DNA of 64,000 nt from an uncultured Ruminococcus sp. (GCA_902800795.1 CADCFQ010000004.1:152184-216183), one strand, 5' to 3'. Shown: positions 1-9,703, numbered from the stretch's first letter. Translations and numbers: made by a program. The notes: generated by a model not told the origin, from the sequence alone.

Positions 1-808
1 GGAAGCTCAGTCTCTTTGAAGCCTCCTGCTGGAGCGTAGATGTTGTGAAAGGAGCCGCAGGGCTCTTTCTGTGGACGCTCTTCTTGACCGTAGAAACAGT
101 GTAGGAAGCGCCCCCGAGCCTTTCAAGGATCTTGTCTGTCTGTTCCTTGTTCTCAAGCTCCGCCTTTTCGCCGTCGACCAGCGCCAGCTTTGCCGAGAAC
201 TGCTTTCTCTCGCCCTGTGCCGAGAATTTTGCATCTATCGACCAGTATTCTGTGGCAACGAAGTTTCTTATCTCCTCTTCCCTGTCGCAGATCATCTTCA
301 CAGCAACAGACTGCACTCTTCCTGCGGAAAGGCCACGTCTTATCTTTCTCCAGAGAAAAGGCGAGAGCTTGTAGCCCACTATCCTGTCAAGGATACGTCT
401 TGTCTGCTGGGCGTTGACAAGGTTGAGATCAATGCTTCTGGGCTTGCTCATTCCTGTCTTTATGCCGTTCTCGGTGATCTCATTGAAGGTCACACGGTTG
501 GCATCGTTCATATCGAGCCCCAGTATCTGTGCCAGGTGCCAGGAAATAGCCTCTCCCTCACGGTCAGGGTCTCCTGCCAGATAAACGTGGTCAGCCTTCT
601 TGGCTTTTTTCTGTATATCCTTGATAAGCGTCTGCTTATCCTTTATGTTCACATACTGCGGAGCAAAATCGTGGTCGATATCCACTCCGAGCTTGGATTT
701 CGGCAGATCTCTGAGGTGTCCCATAGATGCTACCACATCATAATCTCCGCTCAGATATCTTTTTATTGTCCTCACCTTTGTCGGTGACTCAACGATAATA
801 AGATCCAA
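1..808 (-). CDS. topA: DNA topoisomerase I, N-terminal part (cut by window edge)
   Basis: Type IA topoisomerase that relaxes negative supercoils. Reading the minus strand gives a Toprim start (LIIVESPTKVRTIKRYL), the acidic motif DPDREGEAISWHL, and the conserved block RRILDRIVGYKLSPFLW. The frame runs off the window at base 1, so only about 269 residues are present and the active-site tyrosine lies outside. The best start is TTG at 808-806, preceded by AAAGGAG at good spacing; the nearby ATG is in another frame. It follows dprA by about 36 bases, the usual Firmicutes order, and is probably co-transcribed with it. Confidence 0.95.
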   Translation of the reverse strand, partial: MDLIIVESPTKVRTIKRYLSGDYDVVASMGHLRDLPKSKLGVDIDHDFAPQYVNIKDKQTLIKDIQKKAKKADHVYLAGDPDREGEAISWHLAQILGLDMNDANRVTFNEITENGIKTGMSKPRSIDLNLVNAQQTRRILDRIVGYKLSPFLWRKIRRGLSAGRVQSVAVKMICDREEEIRNFVATEYWSIDAKFSAQGERKQFSAKLALVDGEKAELENKEQTDKILERLGGASYTVSTVKKSVHRKSPAAPFTTSTLQQEASKRLSF

Positions 809-844
809 AAATAAACGCTCCTTTTCATGCAGGAAGCCCTGCTT

Positions 845-2074
845 TTATTTCACGGCCTTCAGATCAAGACCGAATCTCTTTCCTGAAAGTGACACCACAA
901 AGCCGTCAAGCTCCAGGTCTGTCAGTGTTTCAAGAACACTGTCTATATCGAGCCCTGTCTTTGCGGCTATCTCGTCCGCCAGAAGCTCGCCGCCCTCAAG
1001 CACCTTGCAGATAGTCCCCTTGTCGCCCTGCGGTTCGGGAACACCCAGCGCCTGTGCCAGCTCTGAAACGCCCGCCGGCTCCGCAGAAGCCTGCTCCTGC
1101 GCCTTTGCTTTTGACTTTGTTCCTTTTCTTCGTTTCGGCCTTACGATGAAATCGTCAGCCGGCCTGATATAAACATCCTCGCTGTCCGCAAGCATAGGCT
1201 CGTCGGAATCGAAGGTGCGGAAGATGTCCGCCGGCGTGAACACCGGTCTGCATCCGTTTCTTATCATGTGGCTCTGTCCCGAATACCTGCGGTCAAACAG
1301 GTCATGGGGCGGGATAACATATATCTGCTTTCCCTGTGCCAGCGCCTTTGCATAATTGTCAAGTCCTCTGCTCTGTGCGCTGCACTCAAAAAACAGAGCC
1401 GCACGGCTTATGCCTATCGTTATCCTGTTGCGGTTTTTGAAAGACACCGGCGAATGCCTGAAAGCTTCGCACTGCTCGGTGACAACAACACCGTTTTCGC
1501 AGATGCGCTCAAAAAGCGCCTTTTCATCATCTGAGGAAAACTCTCCCAGGCTCTTGGCCGAAACGCCCACAACAGCTCTGCCGCTGTCCATACAGGCTCC
1601 GAGCGCCAGCGCATCGACACCCTCCGCCATACCTGTGGCGATAAGCACTCCTCTTTCGCTGACACCTCTGCAAAAGCTCTTGCAGACCCTCTCTGTATAT
1701 TCGGAGGGGTCTCTCGTCCCGATAACAGCCAGCACCGCTCTGTCGTTTAAAAGCCTTATATCTCCCTTGTAAAAAAGCACCGCAGGCGGATTTGCAACGC
1801 CCGAGAGCATAACGGGATAATCCTCTGCTCCGTAGCAGGTCATCCCGATGCCCGAAGCCGTTATCTTCTCATAAAGCTCTCTCACCTGTGCGGCGGTTAT
1901 GGCCTTTGCGGCCTTTTTCTCGTCCTCTCTGAGGTCAGAGACCTTCAGCCTGAACAGGTCGGAGGTAAACTGTGTTATCCCGTCATAGTTTGCCGAAAGC
2001 TCCCACAGCCTTTTGTTGGCAGGCCCGAACACCATAACGCTCCACAGCCACAGAAGCTGCTCCTTGATGTTCAA
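845..2074 (-). CDS. dprA: DNA-processing protein DprA
   Basis: DprA binds incoming single-stranded DNA during transformation and loads RecA. The Rossmann core is clear: YPVMLSGVANPPAVLFYKG, then AVIGTRDPSEY, GMAEGVDALA, and PVSFKNRNRITIGISRA. A Lys/Ala-rich linker leads to a C-terminal winged-helix (DML1-like) domain of about 65 residues. An ATG at 2128 would overlap the upstream gene by 50 bases. TTG at 2074, four bases after the upstream stop and behind GAGGGGGTGA, gives the expected N-terminus (NIKEQLLWLWSVMVFGPANK) and is preferred. topA lies downstream. Whether this organism is naturally competent cannot be told from this gene alone. Confidence 0.93.
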   Translation of the reverse strand: MNIKEQLLWLWSVMVFGPANKRLWELSANYDGITQFTSDLFRLKVSDLREDEKKAAKAITAAQVRELYEKITASGIGMTCYGAEDYPVMLSGVANPPAVLFYKGDIRLLNDRAVLAVIGTRDPSEYTERVCKSFCRGVSERGVLIATGMAEGVDALALGACMDSGRAVVGVSAKSLGEFSSDDEKALFERICENGVVVTEQCEAFRHSPVSFKNRNRITIGISRAALFFECSAQSRGLDNYAKALAQGKQIYVIPPHDLFDRRYSGQSHMIRNGCRPVFTPADIFRTFDSDEPMLADSEDVYIRPADDFIVRPKRRKGTKSKAKAQEQASAEPAGVSELAQALGVPEPQGDKGTICKVLEGGELLADEIAAKTGLDIDSVLETLTDLELDGFVVSLSGKRFGLDLKAVK

Positions 2075-2078
2075 GCCA

Positions 2079-2882
2079 TCACCCCCTCTGCATCTCCCAC
2101 ATGATAATGCTTCCTGCCGTCGCAGCATTTAGCGATTCGGCTCTGCCCTTCATGTTTATGGTTATCCTGTCGGTGCAAAGACCGGTGTCGGCATCGCTAA
2201 GACCCCTGGCCTCATTGCCGATGACGACAGCGCACTTTTCCGGGAAAACGAACCCCGGCAGCTTCTCGCCGCCCCTGACAACAGCCGCACAGACTCTCAT
2301 ATCCTGCGCCTTGAGTGCTTTGCACACGTTCTCAAAATCGTTCTCGATAAAGATACCGAGCCTTAAAAGGCTCCCCACCGTGCTCCTTACCACCTTCGGG
2401 CTGAAAACATCGGCGCACTCGCCTGTGAGCACAGCCGCCTTTATCCCCACCGCATCGGCGGTCCTCAAAAGCGTCCCCACATTTCCCGGGTCCTTCACGG
2501 CGTCAAGCACCAGTATCTTAGGCGTCTTGCCGCTGTCCAGCTCCGAAAGCGGCCTTGCCGTCCTCTTAGCTGTCATAAAAACGCCCTGCGAGCTCTTCAT
2601 ATCGCTGACCTTATCAGCCAGCCCCTCTGAAAGCTCAAATCTCCTGTCATCGGGTATACTGTCAAACTGCTCATAAGCGACATAAGACGATCCCGAGAAT
2701 GCCGAACTCTGATAATAGAACCCTGTTATCTCTACGAGCCCTTCCGAAAAGCTCCTCACAGCGTCCGCACAGCCACGGAGCCCTTCGATAACGAACTCTC
2801 CTTCGCTTCTGCGAAACAAACTGCTTTTGCAAAGCTTTGCCAGCCTTTTGAGCCTTGGGTTATCCTTTCCGGAAATAAGCAT
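2079..2882 (-). CDS. SpoU/TrmH-family RNA 2'-O-methyltransferase
   Basis: Knotted SPOUT methyltransferase that 2'-O-methylates rRNA or tRNA ribose with S-adenosylmethionine. An N-terminal substrate-binding domain (EFVIEGLRGCADAV) precedes the SPOUT motifs: motif 1 LVLDAVKDPGNVGTLLRTA, motif 2 VIGNEARGLS, and motif 3 AESLNAATAGSIIMWE near the C-terminus. The ATG at 2882 has AGAGGTG just upstream; a GTG at 2891 is the alternative. Its TGA lies four bases before the dprA start, so translation of the two is probably coupled. The target nucleotide cannot be assigned. Confidence 0.9.
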   Translation of the reverse strand: MLISGKDNPRLKRLAKLCKSSLFRRSEGEFVIEGLRGCADAVRSFSEGLVEITGFYYQSSAFSGSSYVAYEQFDSIPDDRRFELSEGLADKVSDMKSSQGVFMTAKRTARPLSELDSGKTPKILVLDAVKDPGNVGTLLRTADAVGIKAAVLTGECADVFSPKVVRSTVGSLLRLGIFIENDFENVCKALKAQDMRVCAAVVRGGEKLPGFVFPEKCAVVIGNEARGLSDADTGLCTDRITINMKGRAESLNAATAGSIIMWEMQRG

Positions 2883-2887
2883 TCTTG

Positions 2888-3055
2888 TCACCTCTTTCGC
2901 TTGGCAGCATACCTTTCCGCCGCTGTGACAGGGAACAGGATCTCTGCGTCTGACCCTGCGTCCCTTGCCTTTTTGGCGAATAAAGACAGGATATTTCTGT
3001 CATATACAGGCCCTTTTGCACGATGACAAACAGGGCTGTATATACAACAAAACAC
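2888..3055 (-). other. Open frame without a clear start, between rplT and the SpoU methyltransferase
   Basis: A minus-strand frame of about 55 codons ends in TGA directly before the methyltransferase start. It reads as protein-like: SPVCHRAKGPVYDRNILSL, then FAKKARDAGSDAEILFPVT and AAERYAAKRKR. No ATG opens it; the only candidate is a GTG inside the rplT terminator stem, without a ribosome binding site. It may be a gene remnant or chance. I do not recognise the family. Confidence 0.3.
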
Positions 3056-3081
3056 GCATACTTATATAAGCTGCGTGTTTA
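3049..3081 (-). terminator. Terminator after rplT
   Basis: On the minus strand AACACGCA and TGCGTGTT form a stem around an AT-rich loop, followed by a T-rich stretch. It sits just after the rplT stop and would end the infC-rpmI-rplT transcript. Confidence 0.75.
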
Positions 3082-3087
3082 TTGTTA

Positions 3088-3441
3088 TTAAAGTGCAGCC
3101 TTAGCCTTCTCGACAATAGCTGTGAAACCTGCAGGGTCATTGATAGCGATCTCGGAGAGCATCTTTCTGTTAAGATCGATACCAGCCTTCTTGAGACCGT
3201 TCATAAACTGCGAGTAGTTGATGCCGTTGAGCTTGCAGCCGGCAGAGATCCTTGTGATCCAGAGTCTTCTGAAATCTCTCTTTCTCTGCTTTCTTCCAAT
3301 GTATGCATACTGACCGCTCTTCATTACGGCCTGCTTAGCCATCTTGAAATGCTTGCTCTTTGCGCCGAAATAGCCCTTAGCAAGCTTCAGAGTCTTGTTT
3401 CTCCTCTTACGAGTCATCATTGCTCCCTTTACACGAGCCAT
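3088..3441 (-). CDS. rplT: 50S ribosomal protein L20
   Basis: Primary 23S rRNA-binding protein needed for early 50S assembly. The 117-residue length and sequence are typical: [20 protein letters not shown], the basic helix [20 protein letters not shown], and [13 protein letters not shown]. It follows rpmI by 48 bases with an AGGAGG ribosome binding site. In low-GC Gram-positives L20 represses its own operon by binding the infC leader, and a candidate leader is present upstream of infC here. Confidence 0.98.
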   Translation of the reverse strand: MARVKGAMMTRKRRNKTLKLAKGYFGAKSKHFKMAKQAVMKSGQYAYIGRKQRKRDFRRLWITRISAGCKLNGINYSQFMNGLKKAGIDLNRKMLSEIAINDPAGFTAIVEKAKAAL

Positions 3442-3489
3442 AGTTAATTACCTCCTGAAATTTTCTTTTGTGATTTCCCTACAACCCGT

Positions 3490-3687
3490 TTATTTGTAAG
3501 GGATAAGAGCCTTTACGTTCTTGATGTTGGAATCGTCGGCATAAGCAGCGCCTCTAAGGATCCTCTTGCGCTTGTGATCCTTCTGGGTCAGTCTGTGCCT
3601 CTTGTTGATGTGCTGGAACTTAACCTTTCCGCTGCCTGTTACTCTGAAACGCTTCTTAGCGCCCGAATGTGTCTTGATCTTTGGCAT
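3490..3687 (-). CDS. rpmI: 50S ribosomal protein L35
   Basis: Small basic protein of the large ribosomal subunit, 65 residues. The family pattern is intact: MPKIKTHSGAKKRFRVTGSGK, then HINKRHRLTQKDHKRKR and LRGAAYADDSNIKNVKALIP. It is the middle gene of infC-rpmI-rplT and has an AGGAGG site upstream. A short hairpin (GCTCCTTAAAAAGGGAGC) lies in the 103-base gap behind infC and could be a processing or binding site. Confidence 0.98.
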   Translation of the reverse strand: MPKIKTHSGAKKRFRVTGSGKVKFQHINKRHRLTQKDHKRKRILRGAAYADDSNIKNVKALIPYK

Positions 3688-3790
3688 TTGATTTATCCTC
3701 CTTAAATTATATCTAGCTTATCGCTGCTCCCTTTTTAAGGAGCTTACGCTCTGCGCCGCAGTACGCACAGCGATATAACGACTGCCGTGC

Positions 3791-4309
3791 TTACTTATTC
3801 GGCTTGGGAGAAACGAACATAACTAAGCTTCGTCCCTCCATCTTGGACGGCTTGTCAACTACACCGACCTCGGAGATCGCCTCTTTGAATTTGTCGAGAA
3901 GATCCTGTCCGAACTGCGGATGTGCCACAGTTCTCTTGCGGAACCTTACCGAAACCTTGAGCTTATCTCCTCCGTTAAGGAATTTAACAGCCTGGTTGAC
4001 CTTTACGTTGAAATCGTGAGTATCTATCGTGGAAGACATTCTTATCTCCTTGATATCGATGATCCTCTGATTCTTCTTCGCTTCCTTTTCACGTTTTGTC
4101 TGTTCAAAAATATACTTGCCGTAATCCATTATGCGGCATACAGGCGGAGTCGCCTGCGGAGCGATCTTGACAAGGTCAAGGTCCTTTTCATAGGCTATCT
4201 TCAGCGCCTCATCAGCACTCATGATGCCAAGCTGTTCCCCGTCAACTCCGATAACACGCAACTGCTTGTCACGGATATCTTCATTGAGCTCATGTTCCTT
4301 TTTGCTTAT
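3791..4309 (-). CDS. infC: Translation initiation factor IF-3 (apparent AUA start)
   Basis: IF-3 binds the 30S subunit and proofreads start codon and initiator tRNA. The protein reads ISKKEHELNEDIRDKQLRVI, GVDGEQLGIMSADEALKIA, LVKIAPQATPPVCRIMDYGK, a KREKEAKKNQR linker, and a C-terminal domain ending VMFVSPKPNK. No ATG, GTG or TTG lies where the family begins. An ATA at 4309-4307 matches the family start and has GGGGGTG seven bases upstream, giving 172 residues, the normal length. The frame continues open to an ATG at 4498, but that stretch is the promoter-proximal leader and not IF-3-like. Rare start codons on infC are known to let IF-3 limit its own translation. Confidence 0.93.
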   Translation of the reverse strand: MSKKEHELNEDIRDKQLRVIGVDGEQLGIMSADEALKIAYEKDLDLVKIAPQATPPVCRIMDYGKYIFEQTKREKEAKKNQRIIDIKEIRMSSTIDTHDFNVKVNQAVKFLNGGDKLKVSVRFRKRTVAHPQFGQDLLDKFKEAISEVGVVDKPSKMEGRSLVMFVSPKPNK

Positions 4310-4470
4310 GACACAGCACCCCCAATAAGTGGAATAAATAAAAAAACGGATACGCAAAACGACCCGTACCCGAAACAGCATGACAAGGAGACCTTGTACT
4401 GATATTGACCTCTTTGCTCCTTGATCTACGGGCTTGAGGTGAGAACGGATCAGGTCCTGCTTTGTTTTAC
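4310..4470 (-). promoter_or_regulatory. infC leader with attenuator (L20-leader type)
   Basis: The roughly 160-base leader holds a short hairpin (ACAAGG-TCT-CCTTGT), then a terminator: GGGTACG pairs with CGTATCC around a 10-base loop, followed by T7 (plus-strand 4340-4371). This is the layout of L20-controlled infC leaders in low-GC Gram-positives, where L20 favours the terminator. The function is inferred from position and architecture. Confidence 0.7.
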
Positions 4471-4476
4471 TGGTGT

Positions 4477-4505
4477 AGTATACCACACTCTTTTTCATTT
4501 GTCAA
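4477..4505 (-). promoter_or_regulatory. Promoter of infC-rpmI-rplT
   Basis: Minus-strand TTGACA (4505-4500) and TATACT (4482-4477) with a 17-base spacer. Confidence 0.85.
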
Positions 4506-4557
4506 GCCCCTTATCCCCCTTTTCTTACGATTTGGTCATTCTTTTTATAAAAAGTCA

Positions 4558-4586
4558 TTGACTTATAGCCCAAACTGTGATATACT
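4558..4586 (+). promoter_or_regulatory. Promoter of tRNA-Gly
   Basis: TTGACT and TATACT with a 17-base spacer, ending 24 bases before the tRNA. Confidence 0.75.
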
Positions 4587-4610
4587 TACTAATGTCCGAA
4601 CGATGATCAT

Positions 4611-4681
4611 GCAGATGTAGTACATCGGTAGTACATCGGCTTCCCAAGCCGATGAGGCGGGTTCGACTCCCGTCATCTGCT
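4611..4681 (+). tRNA. tRNA-Gly (anticodon CCC)
   Basis: All four arms can be drawn: acceptor GCAGATG with CATCTGC, D stem GTAC/GTAC, anticodon stem TCGGC/GCCGA with loop TTCCCAA, and T stem GCGGG/CCCGT with loop TTCGACT. The anticodon CCC reads glycine codon GGG. The discriminator base is T, as is usual for bacterial tRNA-Gly, and CCA is not encoded. Confidence 0.95.
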
Positions 4682-4685
4682 TAAA

Positions 4686-4722
4686 ATACGGCCTCCGGCT
4701 TGTGCCCGGGGCCGTTTTGTTT
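4686..4722 (+). terminator. Terminator after tRNA-Gly
   Basis: ACGGCC and GGCCGT pair around a GC-rich loop and are followed by TTTTGTTTG. The rest of the space to pyrG (4723-4875) shows nothing else recognisable. Confidence 0.75.
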
Positions 4723-4875
4723 GTTCCAGACCGCCTGTTCTGACCGCTCCCCCCACTCCTTAGACGGCCCGCAGAAGGAGCCCTGTGCCCTTTTACAGAA
4801 ATTTTACAGAAAATTATCAATTGATATCCGCCCGAAAACACCCGTAAAATCGTGATTTTGTCCACAGGATAATCC

Positions 4876-4904
4876 TTGACAATCCGGGCGATATTTGTTA
4901 TAAT
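4876..4904 (+). promoter_or_regulatory. Promoter of pyrG
   Basis: TTGACA (4876-4881) and TATAAT (4899-4904) with a 17-base spacer. Confidence 0.9.
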
Positions 4905-4912
4905 TGGTCTAA

Positions 4913-6556
<1,644 letters not shown>

Positions 6557-6565
6557 AACCACCAC

Positions 6566-6596
6566 GACCCGAAAGCTTCAGATGATCTTTCGGGTC
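6566..6596 (+). terminator. Hairpin after pyrG
   Basis: GACCCGAAAG pairs perfectly with CTTTCGGGTC. The T-tract after it is weak, so termination may be partial and allow read-through into the macro-domain gene. Confidence 0.55.
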
Positions 6597-6622
6597 TTGC
6601 TGCAGATAAAGGAGGTCTTAAC

Positions 6623-7654
6623 GTGCCTTTCAGTATCATAAGACAGGACATAACAAGAATGGATACCGATGCGATAGTCAATGCCGCAAACTCCTCGCTT
6701 CTCGGCGGCGGCGGAGTTGACGGAGCTATACACCGGGCAGCAGGAGCGCAGCTGCTGGAAGAATGCAGAACGCTCGGCGGCTGCAAAACAGGTCAGGCCA
6801 AGGCCACAAAGGGCTACAAGCTCCCCTGCAAGTATATTATCCACACCGTGGGTCCGATATGGAACGGCGGAGCGTCCGGCGAGCACGATGCCCTGGTTTC
6901 CTGCTACCGCAATTCTCTCGCATTGGCAAAGGAGCTGGGCTGTGAGAGCGTTTCATTCCCCCTCATCTCGGCAGGCGTTTACGGCTATCCAAAGGCAGAG
7001 GCTGTCCAGGTGGCAGCCGAAACGATAAAGGAATTTCTGAAAGACAACGAAATGGATGTTTATCTCGTCCTCTTTGACCGCTCCGTTATGACCATCAGCG
7101 AAAAGCTCTTCGGCGAGATAAGCCAGTTCATAGATGACAACTATGTTTCGTCCCAGCCCGACGAGCGCCGCAGGAGAGGTTTCTTCGGCTCAATGATGTC
7201 CTCGGCAAAGACGGGAGCCGCCTCCGCTATGCATATGAATGCTGTCCCGGCAGCAAGGGCTTATATGGAAGAAGCAGCCGACCTTGACGCCGGGGCACCC
7301 TTTGACGAAATAGAAAGCGAGACCTTCTCGCAGACCCTGCTGAGACTTATCGACGAAAAGGGATACACCGATGTGGAGACCTATAAGAAAGCCAACATCG
7401 ACCGCAAGCTGTTTTCAAAGATAAGGAGCAACAAGGACTATTCTCCCAAGAAGCAGACCGTTATCGCCTTTGCGATAGCGCTGGAGCTTGACATCGCAGA
7501 GACCGAGGAGCTTCTCAGGACCGCCGGCTTTGCACTCTCGCCAAGCATAAAGGCGGACGTTATAATCCGCTACTTCATCCTGCATCACAACTATGATATC
7601 TTCACCATAAACCAGGCGCTCTATTCCTTCGATCAGGGGCTCATAGGGGCGTAG
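6623..7654 (+). CDS. Macro-domain protein with a conserved C-terminal domain
   Basis: Macro domains bind ADP-ribose and many remove ADP-ribose or acetyl-ADP-ribose. Residues 1-165 are a canonical macro domain: [37 protein letters not shown] and [17 protein letters not shown]. After a variable linker (about 166-225), a helical domain at 230-343 includes [39 protein letters not shown] and [10 protein letters not shown], resembling a helix-turn-helix-like module often fused to macro domains in Clostridia. GTG start at 6623 behind AAAGGAGG. The next gene is a VWA protein 108 bases downstream. Substrate unknown. Confidence 0.85.
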   Translation: MPFSIIRQDITRMDTDAIVNAANSSLLGGGGVDGAIHRAAGAQLLEECRTLGGCKTGQAKATKGYKLPCKYIIHTVGPIWNGGASGEHDALVSCYRNSLALAKELGCESVSFPLISAGVYGYPKAEAVQVAAETIKEFLKDNEMDVYLVLFDRSVMTISEKLFGEISQFIDDNYVSSQPDERRRRGFFGSMMSSAKTGAASAMHMNAVPAARAYMEEAADLDAGAPFDEIESETFSQTLLRLIDEKGYTDVETYKKANIDRKLFSKIRSNKDYSPKKQTVIAFAIALELDIAETEELLRTAGFALSPSIKADVIIRYFILHHNYDIFTINQALYSFDQGLIGA

Positions 7655-7762
7655 GTCATAAAAAAATATTTGTCGCTTTCCAGGCGACCAAAAGCCTTCT
7701 TGGATGTGTTATTATAAGGTCACAGAAGAAAAACAGACCGAAACATCAAGGAGGTTTTTATT

Positions 7763-8413
7763 ATGAAAAAGAATTTGACAGAACTTGTACTCATCATCGA
7801 CGAGAGCGGCTCTATGTTTGATCTTAAAGAGGACACCATAGGCGGCATCAACTCCGTTATCGAGGAGCAGAAGAAAAAGGACGGCGAAGTGATAGTATCC
7901 ACCGTAATGTTCAATAACACCACCCGTGTTCTCCACGACAGGATACCCCTTGACAGAATGGAAAAAATGGGCAGCGGCGATTATAACCCCGGCGGCATGA
8001 CCGCCCTGCTGGACGCCGTAGGCGGAGCTATCCACCACATCGGAAACATCCACAAGTATGCACGAAACGAGGACGTCCCCGAGCACACACTGTTTGTTAT
8101 CACAACGGACGGCCTTGAGAACGCAAGCCGCAGATACTCCTCGGACAAGGTGAAGAAAATGATAAAGCGCCAGCAGGAGAAATACGGCTGGGAGTTTATC
8201 TTCCTTGGCGCAAACATCGACTCGGTAGAGACCGCAGGAGCCTTCGGCATAGATGAGTCGAGAGCGGTGAACTATAACGCCGACAAAACGGGCACACGCA
8301 CTATGTTCAGAGCTGTGAGCGCAGCCTTCTCCGAGATAAGAGGCGGCAGAGCCCTCGGCAAAGAAAACTGCGCATGGCGTGAGGAAGCCGACGAGGACTA
8401 TAACAACAGGTGA
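7763..8413 (+). CDS. VWA-domain protein
   Basis: A 216-residue protein made almost entirely of one von Willebrand A domain. The metal-ion site is complete: DESGS near residue 12, the threonine in GGMTALLDAVGG, and the aspartate in FVITTDGLEN. No signal peptide or membrane segment is seen, so it should be cytosolic. VWA domains bind protein partners through a divalent metal. It lies behind the macro-domain gene on the same strand with its own AAGGAGG site. A hairpin (GTCGC/GCGAC) lies in the gap, so co-transcription is uncertain. Function unknown. Confidence 0.85.
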   Translation: MKKNLTELVLIIDESGSMFDLKEDTIGGINSVIEEQKKKDGEVIVSTVMFNNTTRVLHDRIPLDRMEKMGSGDYNPGGMTALLDAVGGAIHHIGNIHKYARNEDVPEHTLFVITTDGLENASRRYSSDKVKKMIKRQQEKYGWEFIFLGANIDSVETAGAFGIDESRAVNYNADKTGTRTMFRAVSAAFSEIRGGRALGKENCAWREEADEDYNNR

Positions 8414-8415
8414 TC

Positions 8416-8551
8416 GGCAGGGGCTAGCCCCTGCACCGCCGCCCCCACCCATCAGGGCTTTGTGCAAATTACAAGTTCCTCCTGCCCTCCCCGGAGGGGA
8501 GGGGGTGGGCTTCATCGAAACTTTTCAATAGTCACACTGCGTGAACCTTGG
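8416..8551 (-). repeat. Composite G-rich intergenic repeat, copy 1
   Basis: Read on the minus strand this matches 37410-37543. Both run from CAAGGTTCACGCAGTGTGAC-like sequence through pyrimidine-rich blocks (ACCC, CCCTCCCC) to GGTGGGGG, GGCGGTGCAGGGGCT and the palindrome around GGGGCT/AGCCCC. It is non-coding. It abuts the 89-bp tandem repeat. Confidence 0.75.
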
Positions 8552-8712
8552 GAAAGAGTTCAATTTGTCCGTTACACAGCTTAGTCGTTAAATCCGCCAG
8601 GGGATTAGCCGTGCGGCGAGCACCACTGCGTGAACCTTGTAAAAGAGTTCAATTTGTCCGTTACACAACTAAGCTGATAAATCCGCCAGGGGCAAAGCCG
8701 TGCGGCGAGCAC
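8535..8712 (+). repeat. Tandem 89-bp direct repeat
   Basis: Two abutting units (8535-8623 and 8624-8712) each begin CACTGCGTGAACCTTG, carry GAGTTCAATTTGTCCGTTAC and end GCCGTGCGGCGAGCAC. They differ at few positions. The tail recurs at 19084-19102, and the head recurs inverted at 37410-37425. Confidence 0.9.
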
Positions 8713-8719
8713 CCCCTGG

Positions 8720-8748
8720 TTGACAATTTTAGGATTCCGTGATATAAT
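8720..8748 (+). promoter_or_regulatory. Promoter of queH
   Basis: TTGACA and TATAAT with a 17-base spacer, starting eight bases after the tandem repeat. Confidence 0.85.
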
Positions 8749-8809
8749 CACACTGTAAAGAGGAGCTGTTTTTGTTGGCGGCTCCTCGTTTTTATAACGG
8801 AGAGACAGT

Positions 8810-9457
8810 ATGGAAAAGATCAATTATCAGAAAAAACTGGATACTATTATAAATGGCATTTCTGACAGCGAAAAAGTCCCGACGCTGATGCTCCACAGCT
8901 GCTGTGCGCCGTGCTCTTCCTATGTGCTGGAATACCTAGCGGAGTTTTTCTCCATAACGGTGGTCTACTATAATCCTAACATCTATCCCGAAGCCGAGTT
9001 CTATAAGCGTGAGGAGGAGCAGCGCAGGCTTATCGAGGAGCTGCCGGTGAAAAACAGGATAACCCTGCTAAAACAGCCCTACGACGACCGTGAGTTCTAC
9101 GATGCGGTAAAGGGGCTCGAGCACATAAAAGAGGGCGGCGAGCGCTGCTTTGCCTGCTATCGGCTGAGGCTTGAAAGGGCGGCTAAGCTTGCAAAGGAAC
9201 AGGGCTTTGACTATTTCACGACAACGCTCACCCTGTCGCCGCTAAAAAACTCTCAGATAATAAACAGGATAGCCGAGGAGGTGGCCGAGCAATACCGTGT
9301 GGCTCACCTGCCCTCGGATTTCAAGAAGCGTGAGGGCTACAAGCGTTCCATAGAGCTGTCCCGTGAATACGGCCTTTACAGGCAGGATTACTGCGGCTGT
9401 TTCTTTTCACAGAGAGAGCGGGAAGAGCAGAAGAAACGAACCATATCAGAATATTAA
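8810..9457 (+). CDS. queH: Epoxyqueuosine reductase QueH
   Basis: Catalyses the last step of queuosine synthesis on tRNA, reducing epoxyqueuosine to queuosine; QueH is the non-cobalamin alternative to QueG. The family (formerly DUF208) signature is visible: MLHSCCAPCSSYVLEYL near the N-terminus, GGERCFACYRLRLERAA in the middle and YRQDYCGCFFS near the C-terminus, supplying the conserved cysteines for the metal centres. 215 residues, full length. It is transcribed alone from the promoter at 8720. Confidence 0.92.
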   Translation: MEKINYQKKLDTIINGISDSEKVPTLMLHSCCAPCSSYVLEYLAEFFSITVVYYNPNIYPEAEFYKREEEQRRLIEELPVKNRITLLKQPYDDREFYDAVKGLEHIKEGGERCFACYRLRLERAAKLAKEQGFDYFTTTLTLSPLKNSQIINRIAEEVAEQYRVAHLPSDFKKREGYKRSIELSREYGLYRQDYCGCFFSQREREEQKKRTISEY

Positions 9458-9601
9458 CGTGGGTTTTGTGCACTCTTACTGACCAAAATTTTACCCTGCT
9501 TGGTTCAAAAAAAACGAAAAAACGCAGGAATAAAATGGAACATAGCCAATTTTTCATTAAATGTGCATAAAGAATTGTGATATGTTTGTGAAAAATGCTG
9601 A

Positions 9602-9630
9602 TTGAAAAGCGGTTAAAAATGTGTTACAAT
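9602..9630 (+). promoter_or_regulatory. Promoter of the NPxTG surface protein gene
   Basis: TTGAAA and TACAAT with a 17-base spacer; the leader is about 65 bases. Confidence 0.8.
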
Positions 9631-9703
9631 GTATTTACAATTCATGTTGGGGTGATATCGCTCAACATAAGTTGAATTTATTTGAAAATGGAGGAAACTC
9701 AAA

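Noticed and set aside
71..787. Long plus-strand open frame of 238 codons
   Set aside because: It is the antisense shadow of topA, whose minus-strand reading shows the Toprim motifs.
3791..4498. IF-3 starting at the upstream ATG (4498)
   Set aside because: The extra 63 residues are encoded by the promoter-proximal leader with its terminator and look nothing like IF-3.
8535..8712. CRISPR-like array
   Set aside because: Only two abutting 89-bp units with no spacers and no cas genes.
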